Shown here: one piece after another, positions 36,730-51,715 of the stretch | How positions within the stretch are numbered: position 1 is the stretch's first letter | How the letters are laid out: each line of letters starts with the position of its first letter | Assembly (NCBI RefSeq): GCF_000015565.1 | Contig: NC_008786.1 | Location: forward strand, 2,666,001 to 2,730,000 | DNA length: 64,000 nt | Source: Verminephrobacter eiseniae EF01-2 | GTDB taxonomy: Bacteria; Pseudomonadota; Gammaproteobacteria; Burkholderiales; Burkholderiaceae_C | Direction of reading: 5' to 3' | Notes under the pieces: model-generated | The model's input: only the letters and a program-made list of their open reading frames with translations | Told to the model about the DNA's origin: nothing | Database searches by the model: none | Translations under genes and position numbers: made by a program

Positions 36730-37623
36730 GTGAATCTGCATTTCGACCTGTTTGATTTGAAACTCTTCACCTACGTGGCTGAGGCGAGCAGCCTTACGCG
36801 CGGTGCGGACAGGGCCTGCATTTCACTGGCCGCCGCGTCCACGCGCATCAAGCAGATGGAGGAAGCCATCGGCGGCAAGTTGCTCAATCGCACGGCGCAG
36901 GGGGTGAATCTGACGGCCGCCGGCTCGGCTGTGCTCTACCACGCCAAGCGGGTGATGCAGCAGATGGAGCATCTGCGCTGCGACATGCAGGATTTCGGCA
37001 AGGGCATCAAGGGCCATGTGCGCGTGTTCGCCAACACCAGTTCCATCACCGAGTACCTGCCGGAAAAGCTGGCTGGTTTTTTGACCCGCCATCCGGCGGT
37101 GCAGGTCGACCTGCGCGAATACCTCAGCGAGGAGATCGTGCGTCTGGTGGCCGACGGCAGTGCCGACATCGGCATTTTGGCCGGCGATGTGCATACCGGC
37201 CAATTCGACGCCTGGTCTTTTGGGCGCAACCAACTGGTGCTGGCGCTTCCGGCCGGGCACCCGCTGGCCGACGCGGGTGCGGCGGCTTTCGTTGACACCC
37301 TGGGCGAGCAGCATGTGGGCTTGCACCATGGCAGCGCCATCCACCGCTTCCTGATGCGCAAGGCCGAATTGGCGGGCCAGGGCTACAGCCCGCGCATACA
37401 GGTCAGCAGCTTCGAGGCGATTTGTCTGATGATCGAGGCCGGTGTCGGTGTCGGCGTGCTGCCGGCCTCTTCCGCGCGCCGCCTGGCCAAAGCGCTGCGC
37501 ATCACCATCGTGCCCCTGACCGACCACTGGGCCGAGCGCGAGCTCAAGATCGTCACCCGTAGCCGCGAGTTGCTGCCGGCTTCGGCGCGCGAGTTGCTCG
37601 ACCACCTGGCGCAGCCGGGTTAG
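36730..37623 (+). CDS. LysR-family transcriptional regulator
   Basis: 297 residues from a GTG start. The HTH region reads SSLTRGADRACISLAAASTRIKQMEEAIGGKLLNR, followed by the co-inducer domain (GHVRVFANTSSITEYLPEKLAGFLTRHP). The opening NLHFDLFDLKLFTYVAEA is typical for LysR proteins starting at this point. It lies between the SDR and RraA-like genes on the same strand, which it probably regulates. Confidence 0.88.
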   Translation: MNLHFDLFDLKLFTYVAEASSLTRGADRACISLAAASTRIKQMEEAIGGKLLNRTAQGVNLTAAGSAVLYHAKRVMQQMEHLRCDMQDFGKGIKGHVRVFANTSSITEYLPEKLAGFLTRHPAVQVDLREYLSEEIVRLVADGSADIGILAGDVHTGQFDAWSFGRNQLVLALPAGHPLADAGAAAFVDTLGEQHVGLHHGSAIHRFLMRKAELAGQGYSPRIQVSSFEAICLMIEAGVGVGVLPASSARRLAKALRITIVPLTDHWAERELKIVTRSRELLPASARELLDHLAQPG

Positions 37624-37692
37624 TGCGCCGGGTTTTTCCAAAATCGGTTTCCTCCGGGCAAACCAGAAACTTCCAGAGACCGCAACAGAGAC

Positions 37693-38358
37693 ATGGGTAT
37701 GAGCACCACCACCGATTCGTTGCTGCCCCGGCTACAGTCCTGCTACACCGGCATCCTGCATGACGTGATGCGTGCTGCGGGCCTGCGCGACTTCACGCTG
37801 CCGCCGACGCTGCGCCCGCTGATCGCCGGGCGCAAACTCTGCGGCCCGGCCTTCACGGTCAACGGCCGCGTCGATCCCGGCGCCGATCCCCATGAGACGC
37901 TGATGGCCTGGACCGGTTTTCTCTCGCGTGCCGAGCCGGGCCACATCGCCGTGATACAGCCCAACGACTCGGTGGTCGCGCACATGGGCGAGCTTTCGGC
38001 CGAAACGCTCGGCGGCAAGGGCGTGTTGGGCGTGATTGCCGACGGTGGCCTGCGCGATGCCGAGTTCATCATCGCGCAGGGCTTTCAGGTCTGGCACCGC
38101 TACTTCACGCCGCGTGACGTGGTGGGCTACTGGTTGCCGGACGCGCTGCAAGTGCCGGTGCGCATCGGCGCGGTCACGGTCAACCCGGGCGACCTGCTGC
38201 TGGCCGACACCGATGGCGTGATCTGCATTCCACTGGCGCAGGCCGAGGCGGTGATCAGCCAGGCCGAGACCATGATGGCGCGCGAAAACCTCGTGCGCAG
38301 CGCCATCCTCACCGGCACCGACCCGCAACAGGCCTACCTGAAGTACCGCAAGTTCTGA
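37693..38358 (+). CDS. RraA-like protein / 4-hydroxy-4-methyl-2-oxoglutarate aldolase family
   Basis: 221 residues. The RraA/HMG-aldolase fold signature GVIADGGLRDAEFI contains the conserved Gly-Arg-Asp, and GDLLLADTDGVICIP is the second block. Family members are either RNase E regulators or class II aldolases/oxaloacetate decarboxylases. The size (larger than RraA itself) and catabolic-style neighbours favour the enzyme. ATG codons at 37693 and 37699 are both possible. Confidence 0.82.
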   Translation: MGMSTTTDSLLPRLQSCYTGILHDVMRAAGLRDFTLPPTLRPLIAGRKLCGPAFTVNGRVDPGADPHETLMAWTGFLSRAEPGHIAVIQPNDSVVAHMGELSAETLGGKGVLGVIADGGLRDAEFIIAQGFQVWHRYFTPRDVVGYWLPDALQVPVRIGAVTVNPGDLLLADTDGVICIPLAQAEAVISQAETMMARENLVRSAILTGTDPQQAYLKYRKF

Positions 38359-38790
38359 AGACCGCCAACAACGGTGCGCCCCGTGCAATCCCTGATCCCA
38401 CCGGCTGGCGAATGACGATGTGGTTTGCATGAATTTCGTTCATTCGCTCATTCGTTCGTCAGTGCGGGTGGTTCAAACCCTCGAAGACTGCGTCGGCATT
38501 GGCTTGGTGAGCGGCGGCTGAAGAACCGGACCCTGCCGATCTCAGGTGGCATCAGGTGGCAAACAGCCGCTTCAACACAGCGATCGGCGCTGACCCTTGC
38601 CCGACAGACCCCGCAGGCACCATGCCATCGATCACCCACAGGACTGTCGCCGTGCCAACGGGGCCAAACCCGTCGCACAATCCGGCGAACCGGACTCCCT
38701 GCGTCTCTATGGAGCGAGCGCCATCGGCGCTCGCTCTGCTCGCGCCGGGCATTCGACCGCCACCATTTTGGCAATGGGTTTTCATGCCCC
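38359..38790. other. Intergenic region, no recognised gene
   Basis: Short frames on both strands show no known domain. Near 38429-38460 there are imperfect repeats of TTCATTCG. At 38712-38736 there is a strong hairpin. The flanking genes converge here. Confidence 0.5.
38712..38736. terminator. Perfect 11-bp hairpin between convergent genes
   Basis: GAGCGAGCGCC-ATC-GGCGCTCGCTC has a perfect 11-bp stem and 3-nt loop, 55 bp beyond the transglycosylase stop. There is no T tract on either side, so it may be a transcript-end stabiliser or a REP-like hairpin rather than an intrinsic terminator. Confidence 0.45.
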
Positions 38791-39483
38791 TCAGGCCGCA
38801 GGTGCAGTGGGCCGCTCGGCAAACAGCCAGTTGCGTTGGGCGCCGAGCACGGCGGTCGGGTACGCCGGGCGACCACGGCTGCCGTTATAACGCCCCAGGG
38901 CCATGAACAGATCCCCCTGCTCGCGGTCGAGATAGTGGCGCAGGATCACGCAGCCAAAGCGCAGATTGGTTTGCATGTGAAACAGCTTGCCCGGATCCCC
39001 GTCACCGATCACGCGCGTCCAGAACGGCATCACCTGCATGTAGCCACGCGCGCCTACGCTGGACACGGCAAACTTGCGAAACCCGCTTTCAACCTGGATC
39101 AGCCCGAGCACCAGCGCCGTATCCAGCCCGGCGCGCTTGCACTCATACCACAGCGTTTGCAGGAAATCGCGCCGTACTTCCCATTCGGGCTTGCGGCCGC
39201 GCAACCGGGCGCTCTGGGTGCCAAGCCAGCGCAGATAGTGCAGACGGGACTCGGTGCTGAAGAACTCCGGTTCGGGCGGCGCCTGGTTTGCAATCGCCGA
39301 GCTCAGGGCCGTGCGCACGGAGTCGATCAGCGGCTCCTCCAATTGCCCCTGCCCCTGTGCCTGCGCCGTCTGCGGCCCGGCCAACCAGGCGGCGGGCGCT
39401 GCCAGCGCTGTCAGACAGGCGCGCCGGGACACCGCACCCGGGCCGGCGACGGCAGAGGTTGCTTGCCCCGCTCCCATGTTCAC
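38791..39483 (-). CDS. Lytic transglycosylase (SLT domain)
   Basis: 230 residues. The N-terminus carries an export signal with adjacent arginines ([19 protein letters not shown]) and an AQA cleavage region. The SLT domain shows the catalytic glutamate in [28 protein letters not shown] and a later [10 protein letters not shown]. It cleaves peptidoglycan glycan strands in the periplasm. GTG at 39483 overlaps the proS stop (GTGA), implying translational coupling; an ATG two codons later is the alternative. Confidence 0.88.
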   Translation of the reverse strand: MNMGAGQATSAVAGPGAVSRRACLTALAAPAAWLAGPQTAQAQGQGQLEEPLIDSVRTALSSAIANQAPPEPEFFSTESRLHYLRWLGTQSARLRGRKPEWEVRRDFLQTLWYECKRAGLDTALVLGLIQVESGFRKFAVSSVGARGYMQVMPFWTRVIGDGDPGKLFHMQTNLRFGCVILRHYLDREQGDLFMALGRYNGSRGRPAYPTAVLGAQRNWLFAERPTAPAA

Positions 39484-41225
39484 ACCGTCATGCGGCCCTT
39501 GACATGGGCCAGGATGTCGGCGGCAGCCACCTTGGTGGCGCTCTGGTCGCGGCGGTGCTGGTATTCCAACTGGTCCTCTTTGAGGCCCCGCTCGGAGATC
39601 ACCACACGGTGCGGCACGCCGATCAGTTCCCAGTCGGCAAACATCGCGCCCGGGCGCTCGCCACGGTCGTCGAGCAGCACGTCGATACCGGCGGCCAGGA
39701 AGTCGGCGTACAGCTTGTCCGCTGCGGCCTGCACGGCTGCGCTGCGCTCCATGCCGATGGGGCAGATCACGGCCGTGAAAGGCGCAATCGCGTCCGGCCA
39801 GATGATGCCCCGCGCGTCATGGTTTTGCTCGATGGCGGCCGCCGGCAGGCGCGTGATCCCGATGCCGTAGCAGCCCATTTCCAGCGGCTGGGGTTTGCCG
39901 TTCTCGTCGAGGAAACTGGCGTTCATCGCGCGGCTGTACTTGGTGCCCAGGTAGAACACATGGCCCACTTCGATGCCACGCTCGATCGCCAACACCCCCT
40001 TGCCGTCGGGCGAACGGTCGCCCGCCACCACATTGCGCAGGTCGGCCACCATGTCGGGCTCGGGCAGGTCACGGCCCCAGTTCACGCCGGTCAGGTGCCA
40101 GTGCGCTTCGTTGGCGCCGCAGATCCAGTCGGCCATCAGCGCCACGTCGCGGTCGGCCACGATCTTCAGCGGCTTTTGCAGGCCGATCGGCCCCAGGTAG
40201 CCGGGCTGGCAGCCAAAGTGCGCTTCGATTTCGTCCAGCGTGGCAAAGCGCAGGCCCTGGCCCAGCCCCGGCAACTTGGCCACCTTGACCTGGTTCATGT
40301 CATGGTCGCCGCGCAACAGCAGCAACCAGACCTGGCTCTTGACGGAGCCATCGGCTGCCTGTGCCTCGTCCGTGGCCATGACCAGCGACTTGACCGTGCT
40401 CTGCAAGGGTACGCCGAGCCACTGGGCGACTTCGGCACAGGTGCTCTTGTCGGGGGTGGACGTCTTGTTCAGCGCCCGGGTGGCGGCGCCACGGACGCCG
40501 GACGGCGCCAGGGCTTCGGCCTTTTCCATGTTCGCTGCGTAATCGCTTTGGGGGCAATAGACGATCGCGTCCTCGCCGGTGGCGGCCACCACCTGGAACT
40601 CTTCGCTCAGGTCGCCGCCGATGGCGCCGCTGTCGGCAGCCACCGCGCGGTAGGTCAGCCCAAAGCGGTCGAAGATGCGGCGGTAGGCCTGCTCCATCAC
40701 CAGGTAGCTGGCCTTGGCCGCCGCCGGGTCCCGGTCGAAGCTGTAGGCGTCTTTCATGATGAATTCGCGTCCGCGCATCAGGCCAAAGCGGGGCCGGCGC
40801 TCGTCGCGGAACTTGGTCTGGATCTGGTAGAAGTTTTTCGGCAATTGCTTGTAGCTGCGCAACTCCTGCCTGGCGATGTCGGTGATCACCTCTTCGCTGG
40901 TTGGCTGCACGACGAAGTCACGGCCATGGCGATCCTGGATGCGCAGCAGTTCGGGCCCCATTTTGTCAAACCGCCCGGTCTCTTGCCACAGTTCTGCGGG
41001 CTGCACTACCGGCATGGTCAACTCCACCGCGCCGGCGCGGTTCATTTCTTCGCGCACGATGGCCTCGATCTTGCGCAGCACCCGCAGCCCCATCGGCATG
41101 TAGCTATAGATCCCGGCGCCGAGCTTCTTGATCAGCCCCGCTCGCATCATCAGTTGGTGGCTGACCACTTCGGCGTCGGCCGGAGCGTCCTTGAGGGTGG
41201 AAACAAAAAATCGGGAGGCTTTCAT
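39480..41225 (-). CDS. proS: Prolyl-tRNA synthetase
   Basis: 581 residues, bacterial type with the editing insertion. It begins [44 protein letters not shown]. Class II motif 2 is in [25 protein letters not shown], motif 3 is in [19 protein letters not shown], and the anticodon-binding domain follows. It charges tRNA-Pro and edits misacylated alanine. The start at 41225 is chosen on family alignment; the upstream frame extension overlaps the divergent rppH gene. Confidence 0.95.
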   Translation of the reverse strand: MKASRFFVSTLKDAPADAEVVSHQLMMRAGLIKKLGAGIYSYMPMGLRVLRKIEAIVREEMNRAGAVELTMPVVQPAELWQETGRFDKMGPELLRIQDRHGRDFVVQPTSEEVITDIARQELRSYKQLPKNFYQIQTKFRDERRPRFGLMRGREFIMKDAYSFDRDPAAAKASYLVMEQAYRRIFDRFGLTYRAVAADSGAIGGDLSEEFQVVAATGEDAIVYCPQSDYAANMEKAEALAPSGVRGAATRALNKTSTPDKSTCAEVAQWLGVPLQSTVKSLVMATDEAQAADGSVKSQVWLLLLRGDHDMNQVKVAKLPGLGQGLRFATLDEIEAHFGCQPGYLGPIGLQKPLKIVADRDVALMADWICGANEAHWHLTGVNWGRDLPEPDMVADLRNVVAGDRSPDGKGVLAIERGIEVGHVFYLGTKYSRAMNASFLDENGKPQPLEMGCYGIGITRLPAAAIEQNHDARGIIWPDAIAPFTAVICPIGMERSAAVQAAADKLYADFLAAGIDVLLDDRGERPGAMFADWELIGVPHRVVISERGLKEDQLEYQHRRDQSATKVAAADILAHVKGRMTV

Positions 41226-41258
41226 CGGGATCAATGGCGAACGAGGCGGGCCGCCCAC

Positions 41259-41286
41259 TTGCCGCAGCGCAGGCGCGGTGCATAAT
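41259..41286 (+). promoter_or_regulatory. Possible rppH promoter
   Basis: TTGCCG (41259) and CATAAT (41281) are separated by 16 bp, 30 bp before the rppH ATG, in the gap between divergent proS and rppH. Confidence 0.4.
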
Positions 41287-41316
41287 GGGCGCAGTTTAAA
41301 AATTTGGGGTTCGATT

Positions 41317-41982
41317 ATGCTTGACCGGGACGGCTTTCGGCCGAACGTCGGCATCGTCTTGCTCAACCAGAAAAACCAGGTGTTCTGGGGCAAACGAATA
41401 CGCACCCATAGCTGGCAGTTTCCACAGGGGGGCATTGACCGGGGCGAAACCCCCGAGCAAGCCATGTTCCGGGAACTGCACGAAGAGGTGGGGTTGTTGC
41501 CCGACCATGTGCGCGTGGTGGCCCGCACCCGGGACTGGCTGCGCTACGAGGTGCCTGACCGGTATGTCCGCCGCGATGCTCGCGGACACTACAAGGGCCA
41601 GAAACAAATCTGGTATCTGCTGCAACTGGTCGGACATGACTGGAATTTGAACCTGCGCGCCACCAACCACCCGGAGTTCGACGCCTGGCGCTGGAACGAC
41701 TACTGGGTTCCGCTGGACGTGGTGATCGAGTTCAAGCGCAGCGTCTATGCGCTGGCGCTCACCGAACTGGCGCGCTATCTGCCACGCCATGAACCGCGCA
41801 ACCGCTATCTGCGCAGCGGCATGCGCACGCGCGACGGCGAGCATGCGGGCCTGTTCCTCACCAGGGTCATGTCCCCCAAGCCCGGCATACAACTGCCGCC
41901 GGGTGCCTGTTTCGACCCGATTCCGCCGACCGGCATGCCGGATGAGCGCGAGGGGTTGCCGTTCACGGCCATGCCACGCTGA
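41317..41982 (+). CDS. rppH: RNA pyrophosphohydrolase RppH (NudH)
   Basis: 221 residues. The Nudix box GxxxxxExxxxxxxREUxEExGU spans residues 38-60 ([20 protein letters not shown]). The opening [17 protein letters not shown] and the GQKQIWYLL block are typical. It removes pyrophosphate from mRNA 5' ends and so starts RNA decay. The tail is longer than in E. coli RppH (about 176 residues), which is common in Burkholderiales. Confidence 0.93.
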   Translation: MLDRDGFRPNVGIVLLNQKNQVFWGKRIRTHSWQFPQGGIDRGETPEQAMFRELHEEVGLLPDHVRVVARTRDWLRYEVPDRYVRRDARGHYKGQKQIWYLLQLVGHDWNLNLRATNHPEFDAWRWNDYWVPLDVVIEFKRSVYALALTELARYLPRHEPRNRYLRSGMRTRDGEHAGLFLTRVMSPKPGIQLPPGACFDPIPPTGMPDEREGLPFTAMPR

Positions 41983-42082
41983 TGCCCGCCGCGCCCGCAG
42001 GGCTTGCCGGCCTCTTTCGGCAGACCGCACACCGATTACGACCCCGCCGATGGCCTGAATGGGCCTGCGGCGAGCGCCACCC

Positions 42083-42778
42083 ATGGCCCGTCTGCCGCGT
42101 CTGACCCTGCCGGGTTATTTGCACCATGTGATGCAAAGGGGCAACAACCGGCAGCCCCTGTTCGTGGATGGGGAAGATTTCCGGGCGCTGCTTGCGTTGC
42201 TGGCGGACAACGCCCCACGATGTGGGGTCGCCGTCCATGCCTATGTGCTGATGGCCAACCATTTCCACCTGCTGCTCACCCCGGGCACGCAGGACGGCTT
42301 GCCGCAGCTGATGCAGGCCCTGGGGCGGCGCTATGTGCAGTATTTCAATCGCCGCCACGCGCGCACCGGCACCTTGTGGGAGGGGCGTTACCGCTCGACC
42401 CTGTTGCAGGCCGAGCGCTATCTGCTGCCTTGCATGGTGTACATGGATCTGAACCCCGTCAGGGCCGCGCTGGTGGCGCAGGCCGCCGACTACCCCTGGT
42501 CGAGCCATGCCCATTGGCGCGGTTTGCGCAACGACCGGCTGCTCACGCCCCATGCGCTGTACTGGGCGCTGGGCAATACGCCGTTCGCCCGCGAGGCGGC
42601 TTATGCGGCCCTGGTGCAGGCGGGTGTCGGAGCGCAGGAGCAGGCGGCGTTGACGGCTTCGGCGCTGAGCGGTTGGGCCTTGGGCGAGGCGGCATTCATC
42701 GGCGATTTGCAAAAACGGACACCGCGCCGCGTCGCACCAGGGCGGTCGGGGCGGCCGCGCACAGCGTCAGGCACCTGA
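42083..42778 (+). CDS. REP-associated tyrosine transposase (RAYT, IS200-like Y1 family)
   Basis: 231 residues from the ATG at 42083, whose opening MARLPRLTLPGYLHHVMQRGNNRQ is the usual start for this family; an ATG eight codons upstream is possible. The HUH metal motif is in AYVLMANHFHLLLTP and the candidate catalytic tyrosine is in CMVYMDLNPVRA. RAYTs are single-copy, domesticated relatives of IS200/IS605 transposases that act on REP palindromes carrying a GTAG foot. No IS ends flank it. One of five palindromic repeats in this window lies 143 bp downstream, making it the leading candidate to handle that family. Confidence 0.88.
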   Translation: MARLPRLTLPGYLHHVMQRGNNRQPLFVDGEDFRALLALLADNAPRCGVAVHAYVLMANHFHLLLTPGTQDGLPQLMQALGRRYVQYFNRRHARTGTLWEGRYRSTLLQAERYLLPCMVYMDLNPVRAALVAQAADYPWSSHAHWRGLRNDRLLTPHALYWALGNTPFAREAAYAALVQAGVGAQEQAALTASALSGWALGEAAFIGDLQKRTPRRVAPGRSGRPRTASGT

Positions 42779-42873
42779 GGAATGGCTTCATGTGCTCGAA
42801 AGAACGGTGCCTTCTGCCATCTTTTTTGATATGTCCCCGATAAAAAAATAAAAACCAGCGCGCGATTTTTAAT

Positions 42874-42886
42874 GGGTTCTGACCCC
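42874..42886. other. GGGTTCTGACCCC motif downstream of RAYT
   Basis: A short imperfect hairpin (GGG-TTCTGA-CCC) within AT-rich DNA. I recall similar GGGTCTGACCCC-type sequences flanking RAYT genes in other proteobacteria, so it may be part of the RAYT unit. Confidence 0.35.
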
Positions 42887-42920
42887 GATTAATCTGCTTG
42901 CCAAAGCCTGCTGCGATGTA

Positions 42921-43086
42921 CTAGTGTCGCGTCATCGATCATCTGTCGGTCTGCGCTGGCCATCGAAGCGCATCGCGGCGTTGCATCGCTTGCCAATACA
43001 CTCGGTATGGGCTGCGCGATGCGCCTTGCGCTACGCTCCGATGGCTGCGCGCAGCCTACGACATCTGACCGGTGACGCGACACTAG
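42921..43086 (-). repeat. Palindromic repeat element, copy 3 (inverted)
   Basis: 166 bp, opposite orientation to the other four copies. It starts CTAGTGTCGCGTCATCGATC and ends CCGGTGACGCGACACTAG. The GTAG-hairpin arm is at the right side, read on the minus strand. It occupies most of the gltB leader and ends 42 bp before the gltB ATG. Confidence 0.9.
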
Positions 43087-43128
43087 CCTTGCACCCCCTG
43101 CGAAAGAATATATGAGGAGCACGCACCC

Positions 43129-47889
<4,761 letters not shown>

Positions 47890-47986
47890 GGGCGCGCAAC
47901 GAAGGCGTGCAGTCAGGGCGCGCGGCACAGGCGCGCGCGCAACCCATCGATCCATCAGTACATCGGCACCAATGCAAGGACATCCC

Positions 47987-49465
47987 ATGGGAAAGACCAC
48001 CGGCTTCATGGAACACGGGCGCATCGAAGAAGGCCACCAGAGCGTTGCCGAGCGACTCAGGCATTACAAGGAATTCGTCATCGGCCTCGACGAGGACCAG
48101 GCCCGGGTGCAGGGCGCGCGCTGCATGGACTGCGGCACGCCGTTTTGCAGCCATGGCTGCCCGGTGAACAACATCATTCCCGACTTCAACGACCTGATCT
48201 ACCAGGCCGACTGGAAGGGCGCGCTCGAAGTACTGCACAGCACCAACAACTTCCCCGAGTTCACCGGCCGCATTTGCCCCGCGCCCTGCGAGGCCGCCTG
48301 CGTGCTGAACGTGAACGACAAGGCCGTGGGCATCAAGTCGATCGAGCACGCGATCATCGACCGCGCCTGGCAACAGGGCTGGGTGCAGCCCCGCCCGGCC
48401 CGGCACCCCAGCGGCAAGAAGGTGGCCGTGGTCGGCTCCGGCCCGGCCGGCATGGCCGCAGCGCAGCAACTGGCGCGCGCCGGCCACGGCGTCACGCTGT
48501 TCGAGAAGAATGACCGCGTGGGCGGTCTGCTGCGCTACGGCATCCCGGACTTCAAGATGGAAAAATCGCACATCGACCGGCGCATCGCGCAGCTACAGGC
48601 CGAAGGCGTGGTCTTGCGCCCGGGGGTGTTCGTGGGCTCGGCCAGCGAGGGCCTGGGCAAAGGCTCCAAGGTCGGCAACGCAGCCAAGGAAACCGTGACG
48701 CCCGAGCAGTTGTACGCGCAGTTCGATGCCGTGCTGCTGACCGGCGGCGCCGAGCAGTCACGCGACCTGCCGGTGCCCGGCCGCGGGTTGGACGGCATCC
48801 ACTTCGCGATGGAATTCCTGCCCCAGCAAAACAAGGTCAATGCCGGCGACAAGCTCAAGGGGCAGTTGCGCGCGGACGGCAAGCATGTGATCGTGATCGG
48901 CGGCGGCGACACCGGCAGCGACTGCGTGGGCACCAGCCGCCGCCATGGCGCTGCCAGCGTCACGCAGTTCGAGCTGCTGCCCCGGCCGCCAGAAGAAGAA
49001 AACCGCCCGCTGACCTGGCCCTACTGGCCGATCAAGCTGCGCACCAGTTCCAGCCACGAAGAGGGCTGCGCGCGCGAGTTCGCCATCGCCACCCGGGAGT
49101 TCGTCGGCGACAAAGGCCGTGTGACGGGCCTGAAAACCGTGCGCGTGCAGTTCAAGGACGGCAAACTGGTCGAAATCGCCGGCTCGGAACAGACCCTCCC
49201 GGCCGACCTGGTGCTGCTGGCCATGGGTTTCGTCGGCCCGGTGGCGCCGGTGCTCGACGCCTTTGGGGTGGAGCAGGATGCCCGTGGCAATGCCCGCGCC
49301 AGCACCGAACCCGACGGCGGCTACGCCACCAACGTGCCCAAGGTCTTTGCCGCCGGCGACATGCGCCGGGGCCAGTCGCTGGTCGTCTGGGCCATCCGCG
49401 AGGGCCGGCAGGCGGCCCATGCGGTCGATCGGTTTCTGATGGGGCATTCCGAATTGCCCCGCTGA
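47987..49465 (+). CDS. gltD: Glutamate synthase small subunit
   Basis: 492 residues beginning [15 protein letters not shown]. Two [4Fe-4S] cysteine sets ([14 protein letters not shown] and [10 protein letters not shown]) are followed by FAD ([18 protein letters not shown]) and NADPH ([15 protein letters not shown]) Rossmann motifs. It feeds NADPH electrons to GltB. AAGGA lies 7 bases before the ATG. It follows gltB by 97 bp. Confidence 0.96.
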   Translation: MGKTTGFMEHGRIEEGHQSVAERLRHYKEFVIGLDEDQARVQGARCMDCGTPFCSHGCPVNNIIPDFNDLIYQADWKGALEVLHSTNNFPEFTGRICPAPCEAACVLNVNDKAVGIKSIEHAIIDRAWQQGWVQPRPARHPSGKKVAVVGSGPAGMAAAQQLARAGHGVTLFEKNDRVGGLLRYGIPDFKMEKSHIDRRIAQLQAEGVVLRPGVFVGSASEGLGKGSKVGNAAKETVTPEQLYAQFDAVLLTGGAEQSRDLPVPGRGLDGIHFAMEFLPQQNKVNAGDKLKGQLRADGKHVIVIGGGDTGSDCVGTSRRHGAASVTQFELLPRPPEEENRPLTWPYWPIKLRTSSSHEEGCAREFAIATREFVGDKGRVTGLKTVRVQFKDGKLVEIAGSEQTLPADLVLLAMGFVGPVAPVLDAFGVEQDARGNARASTEPDGGYATNVPKVFAAGDMRRGQSLVVWAIREGRQAAHAVDRFLMGHSELPR

Positions 49466-49601
49466 CCGGGATGGCGGCGGGATTTGTGGGTACCATCGAC
49501 GGTTTCCTGCCGGCCGACCCCAGGCGGGGCTATCTGGCCGTGGCGGCTCGCCGTCGGCATCAGGGCCGCCCGCCGGATGGCCTGAACCCCTTTACCTTCG
49601 C

Positions 49602-50435
49602 ATGTCTCTTGCACCCGTCCCATTGCCCCCGTTGCTTGCCGAACTGCGCCAGGTCACGTTCTCCTACGCTGACCGCGTGATCTTGCGCAACATCACGCTG
49701 GCGCTGCCACGGGGCAAGGTCACGGCGCTGATGGGCGCCTCGGGTGGAGGCAAGACCACGGTGCTGCGGCTGCTCGGCGGGCTGCAAAAAGCCGACAGCG
49801 GCCAGGTCTTGTTCGATGGCCAGGACATGGGGCGCATGGACGCGCGCGGCCTGTATGCCGCCCGCCGGCGCATGGGCATGTTGTTCCAGTTCGGCGCGCT
49901 GTTCACCGACCTGAGCGTTTTCGAGAACGTGGCCTTTGCGCTGCGCGAGCACACCGACCTGTCCGAAGCGCTGATCCGCGACGTGGTGCTGATGAAACTG
50001 CACGCCGTGGGCCTGCGGGCGGCCCGCGACCTGATGCCCGCCCAGATATCGGGCGGCATGGCGCGGCGCGTGGCATTGGCCCGGGCGATCGTGCTGGACC
50101 CGGAACTGGTCATGTACGACGAGCCATTTGCCGGGCTGGACCCGATCGCGCTGGGCACAGCCGCGCAGTTGATCCGCCAACTCAATGATGCGATGGGCCT
50201 GACCAGCATCGTGGTCTCGCACGACCTGGACGAGACCTTCCGGCTGGCCGACCATGTGATCATTTTGGGCGCGGGCGTGGTGGCGGCCCAGGGCAGCCCC
50301 GAGCAAGTGCGCGCCAACCCGGACCCGCTGGTGCAGCAATTCGTCAACGCCTTGCCGACCGGGCCGGTGCCGTTCCACTACCCGGGCCCGGGGTTGGCCG
50401 AGGATTTCGGCCCCGTCGCAGGGGGCGCGCGATGA
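49602..50435 (+). CDS. mlaF: MlaF, ATPase of the phospholipid transport system
   Basis: 277 residues. Walker [10 protein letters not shown], signature ISGGMARR and Walker [14 protein letters not shown] are intact. The ISGGM variant and length are typical of MlaF. It powers the MlaFEDB inner-membrane complex that maintains outer-membrane lipid asymmetry. Overlaps mlaE by 4 bp. Confidence 0.94.
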   Translation: MSLAPVPLPPLLAELRQVTFSYADRVILRNITLALPRGKVTALMGASGGGKTTVLRLLGGLQKADSGQVLFDGQDMGRMDARGLYAARRRMGMLFQFGALFTDLSVFENVAFALREHTDLSEALIRDVVLMKLHAVGLRAARDLMPAQISGGMARRVALARAIVLDPELVMYDEPFAGLDPIALGTAAQLIRQLNDAMGLTSIVVSHDLDETFRLADHVIILGAGVVAAQGSPEQVRANPDPLVQQFVNALPTGPVPFHYPGPGLAEDFGPVAGGAR

Positions 50436-51214
50436 ACCGGCAGCCCATCGCCGACCTCGGCTTTGCCGTGCGCAGCAAACTGGCCGACATCGGCATGGCC
50501 GCGCGCTTGCTGGCGCGCTTGCTGCTGCTGGCCGGAGCGGTTTGCCGGCGGCCCGCGCTGGTGCGCGACCAACTGCATTTCCTGGGCAACTACTCGCTGG
50601 CCATCATTGTGGTCTCCGGCCTGTTCGTCGGCTTTGTGCTCGGCCTGCAGGGCTACTACACCTTGCAGCGCTATGGCGCGTCAGAGGCGCTCGGGCTGCT
50701 GGTGGCGCTGTCGCTGGTGCGCGAACTCGGGCCGGTGGTCACGGCGCTGCTGTTTGCCGGCCGCGCAGGCACCTCGCTGACGGCCGAGATCGGCCTGATG
50801 CGCTCGGGCGAGCAATTGAGCGCCATGGAAATGATGGCCATCGACCCGGTGCGCCGCATCCTGGCGCCCCGATTCTGGGCCGGGGTCATCGCCATGCCGC
50901 TGCTGGCAGCGATGTTCAGCGCCGTCGGCGTGATCGGCGGCGCCGTGGTGGGCGTGCTGATGATAGGCATAGACCCGGGGGCCTTCTGGAGCCAGATGCA
51001 AGGCGGCGTGGATATCTGGCGCGACCTGGGCAATGGGGTGCTCAAGAGCCTGGTCTTCGGCTTTACCGTAAGCTTTGTGGCGCTGCTGCAAGGCTATGTG
51101 GCCAGGCCCACGCCCGAAGGCGTGGCGCGCGCCACCACGCGCACGGTGGTGCTGGCCTCGCTGGCCGTGCTGGCGCTGGACTTCATCCTCACGGCCCTGA
51201 TGTTCAGTTGGTGA
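50432..51214 (+). CDS. mlaE: MlaE, permease of the phospholipid transport system
   Basis: 260 residues, five to six hydrophobic segments. The MlaE signature blocks [45 protein letters not shown] and the [17 protein letters not shown] cytoplasmic loop are clear. It starts inside the mlaF stop (ATGA). Confidence 0.95.
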   Translation: MNRQPIADLGFAVRSKLADIGMAARLLARLLLLAGAVCRRPALVRDQLHFLGNYSLAIIVVSGLFVGFVLGLQGYYTLQRYGASEALGLLVALSLVRELGPVVTALLFAGRAGTSLTAEIGLMRSGEQLSAMEMMAIDPVRRILAPRFWAGVIAMPLLAAMFSAVGVIGGAVVGVLMIGIDPGAFWSQMQGGVDIWRDLGNGVLKSLVFGFTVSFVALLQGYVARPTPEGVARATTRTVVLASLAVLALDFILTALMFSW

Positions 51215-51244
51215 GACACTGGCAAGTGCAGAAAGCAACGACAA

Positions 51245-51715
51245 ATGCAACGCTCGAAAAATGATCTGTGGGTAGGCCTGTTCGTACTTCTGGGGGTGCT
51301 GGCGCTGGTATTTCTGGCGCTGCAATCGGCCAATTTGCTGAGCCTGCAATGGCAATCGGGCTACCGCATCACGGCCCGCTTCGACAACATCGGCGGGCTC
51401 AAGCCCCAGGCGGCAGTGCGCAGCGCCGGTGTGCTGGTCGGGCGCGTGCAAGACATTGCCTTCGATGACAAAAGCTACCAGGCCCGGGTCACGCTGGAAA
51501 TGCAAAAGCGCTACATGTTCCCCAAGGACAGCTCGCTGAAAATCCTCACCAGCGGCCTGCTCGGCGAGCAATACATCGGCATCGAAGCCGGGGCGCACGA
51601 GCAGAACCTGGCGGCAGGCGACACGGTCACCGCAACCCAGTCCGCCGTGGTGCTGGAAAACCTGATCGGACAATTTCTTTACGGCAAAGCCGCTGGAACG
51701 GGCGACAAAAAATGA
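51245..51715 (+). CDS. mlaD: MlaD, MCE-domain protein of the phospholipid transport system
   Basis: 156 residues. One N-terminal membrane anchor (LWVGLFVLLGVLALVFLALQ) is followed by a single MCE domain (YRITARFDNIGGLKPQAAVRSAGVLVGRV, LGEQYIGIEAG). MlaD hexamers form the periplasmic lipid channel. Its stop overlaps the mlaA start by 4 bp. Confidence 0.95.
   Translation: MQRSKNDLWVGLFVLLGVLALVFLALQSANLLSLQWQSGYRITARFDNIGGLKPQAAVRSAGVLVGRVQDIAFDDKSYQARVTLEMQKRYMFPKDSSLKILTSGLLGEQYIGIEAGAHEQNLAAGDTVTATQSAVVLENLIGQFLYGKAAGTGDKK

Noticed and set aside
38448..38876. Possible gene between the RraA-like gene and the transglycosylase
   Set aside because: Frames on both strands are Arg/Gly-rich with no family resemblance and overlap the start of a real gene.
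39288..41285. A 665-codon plus-strand frame opposite proS
   Set aside because: proS on the minus strand is complete and conserved, so this is its shadow.
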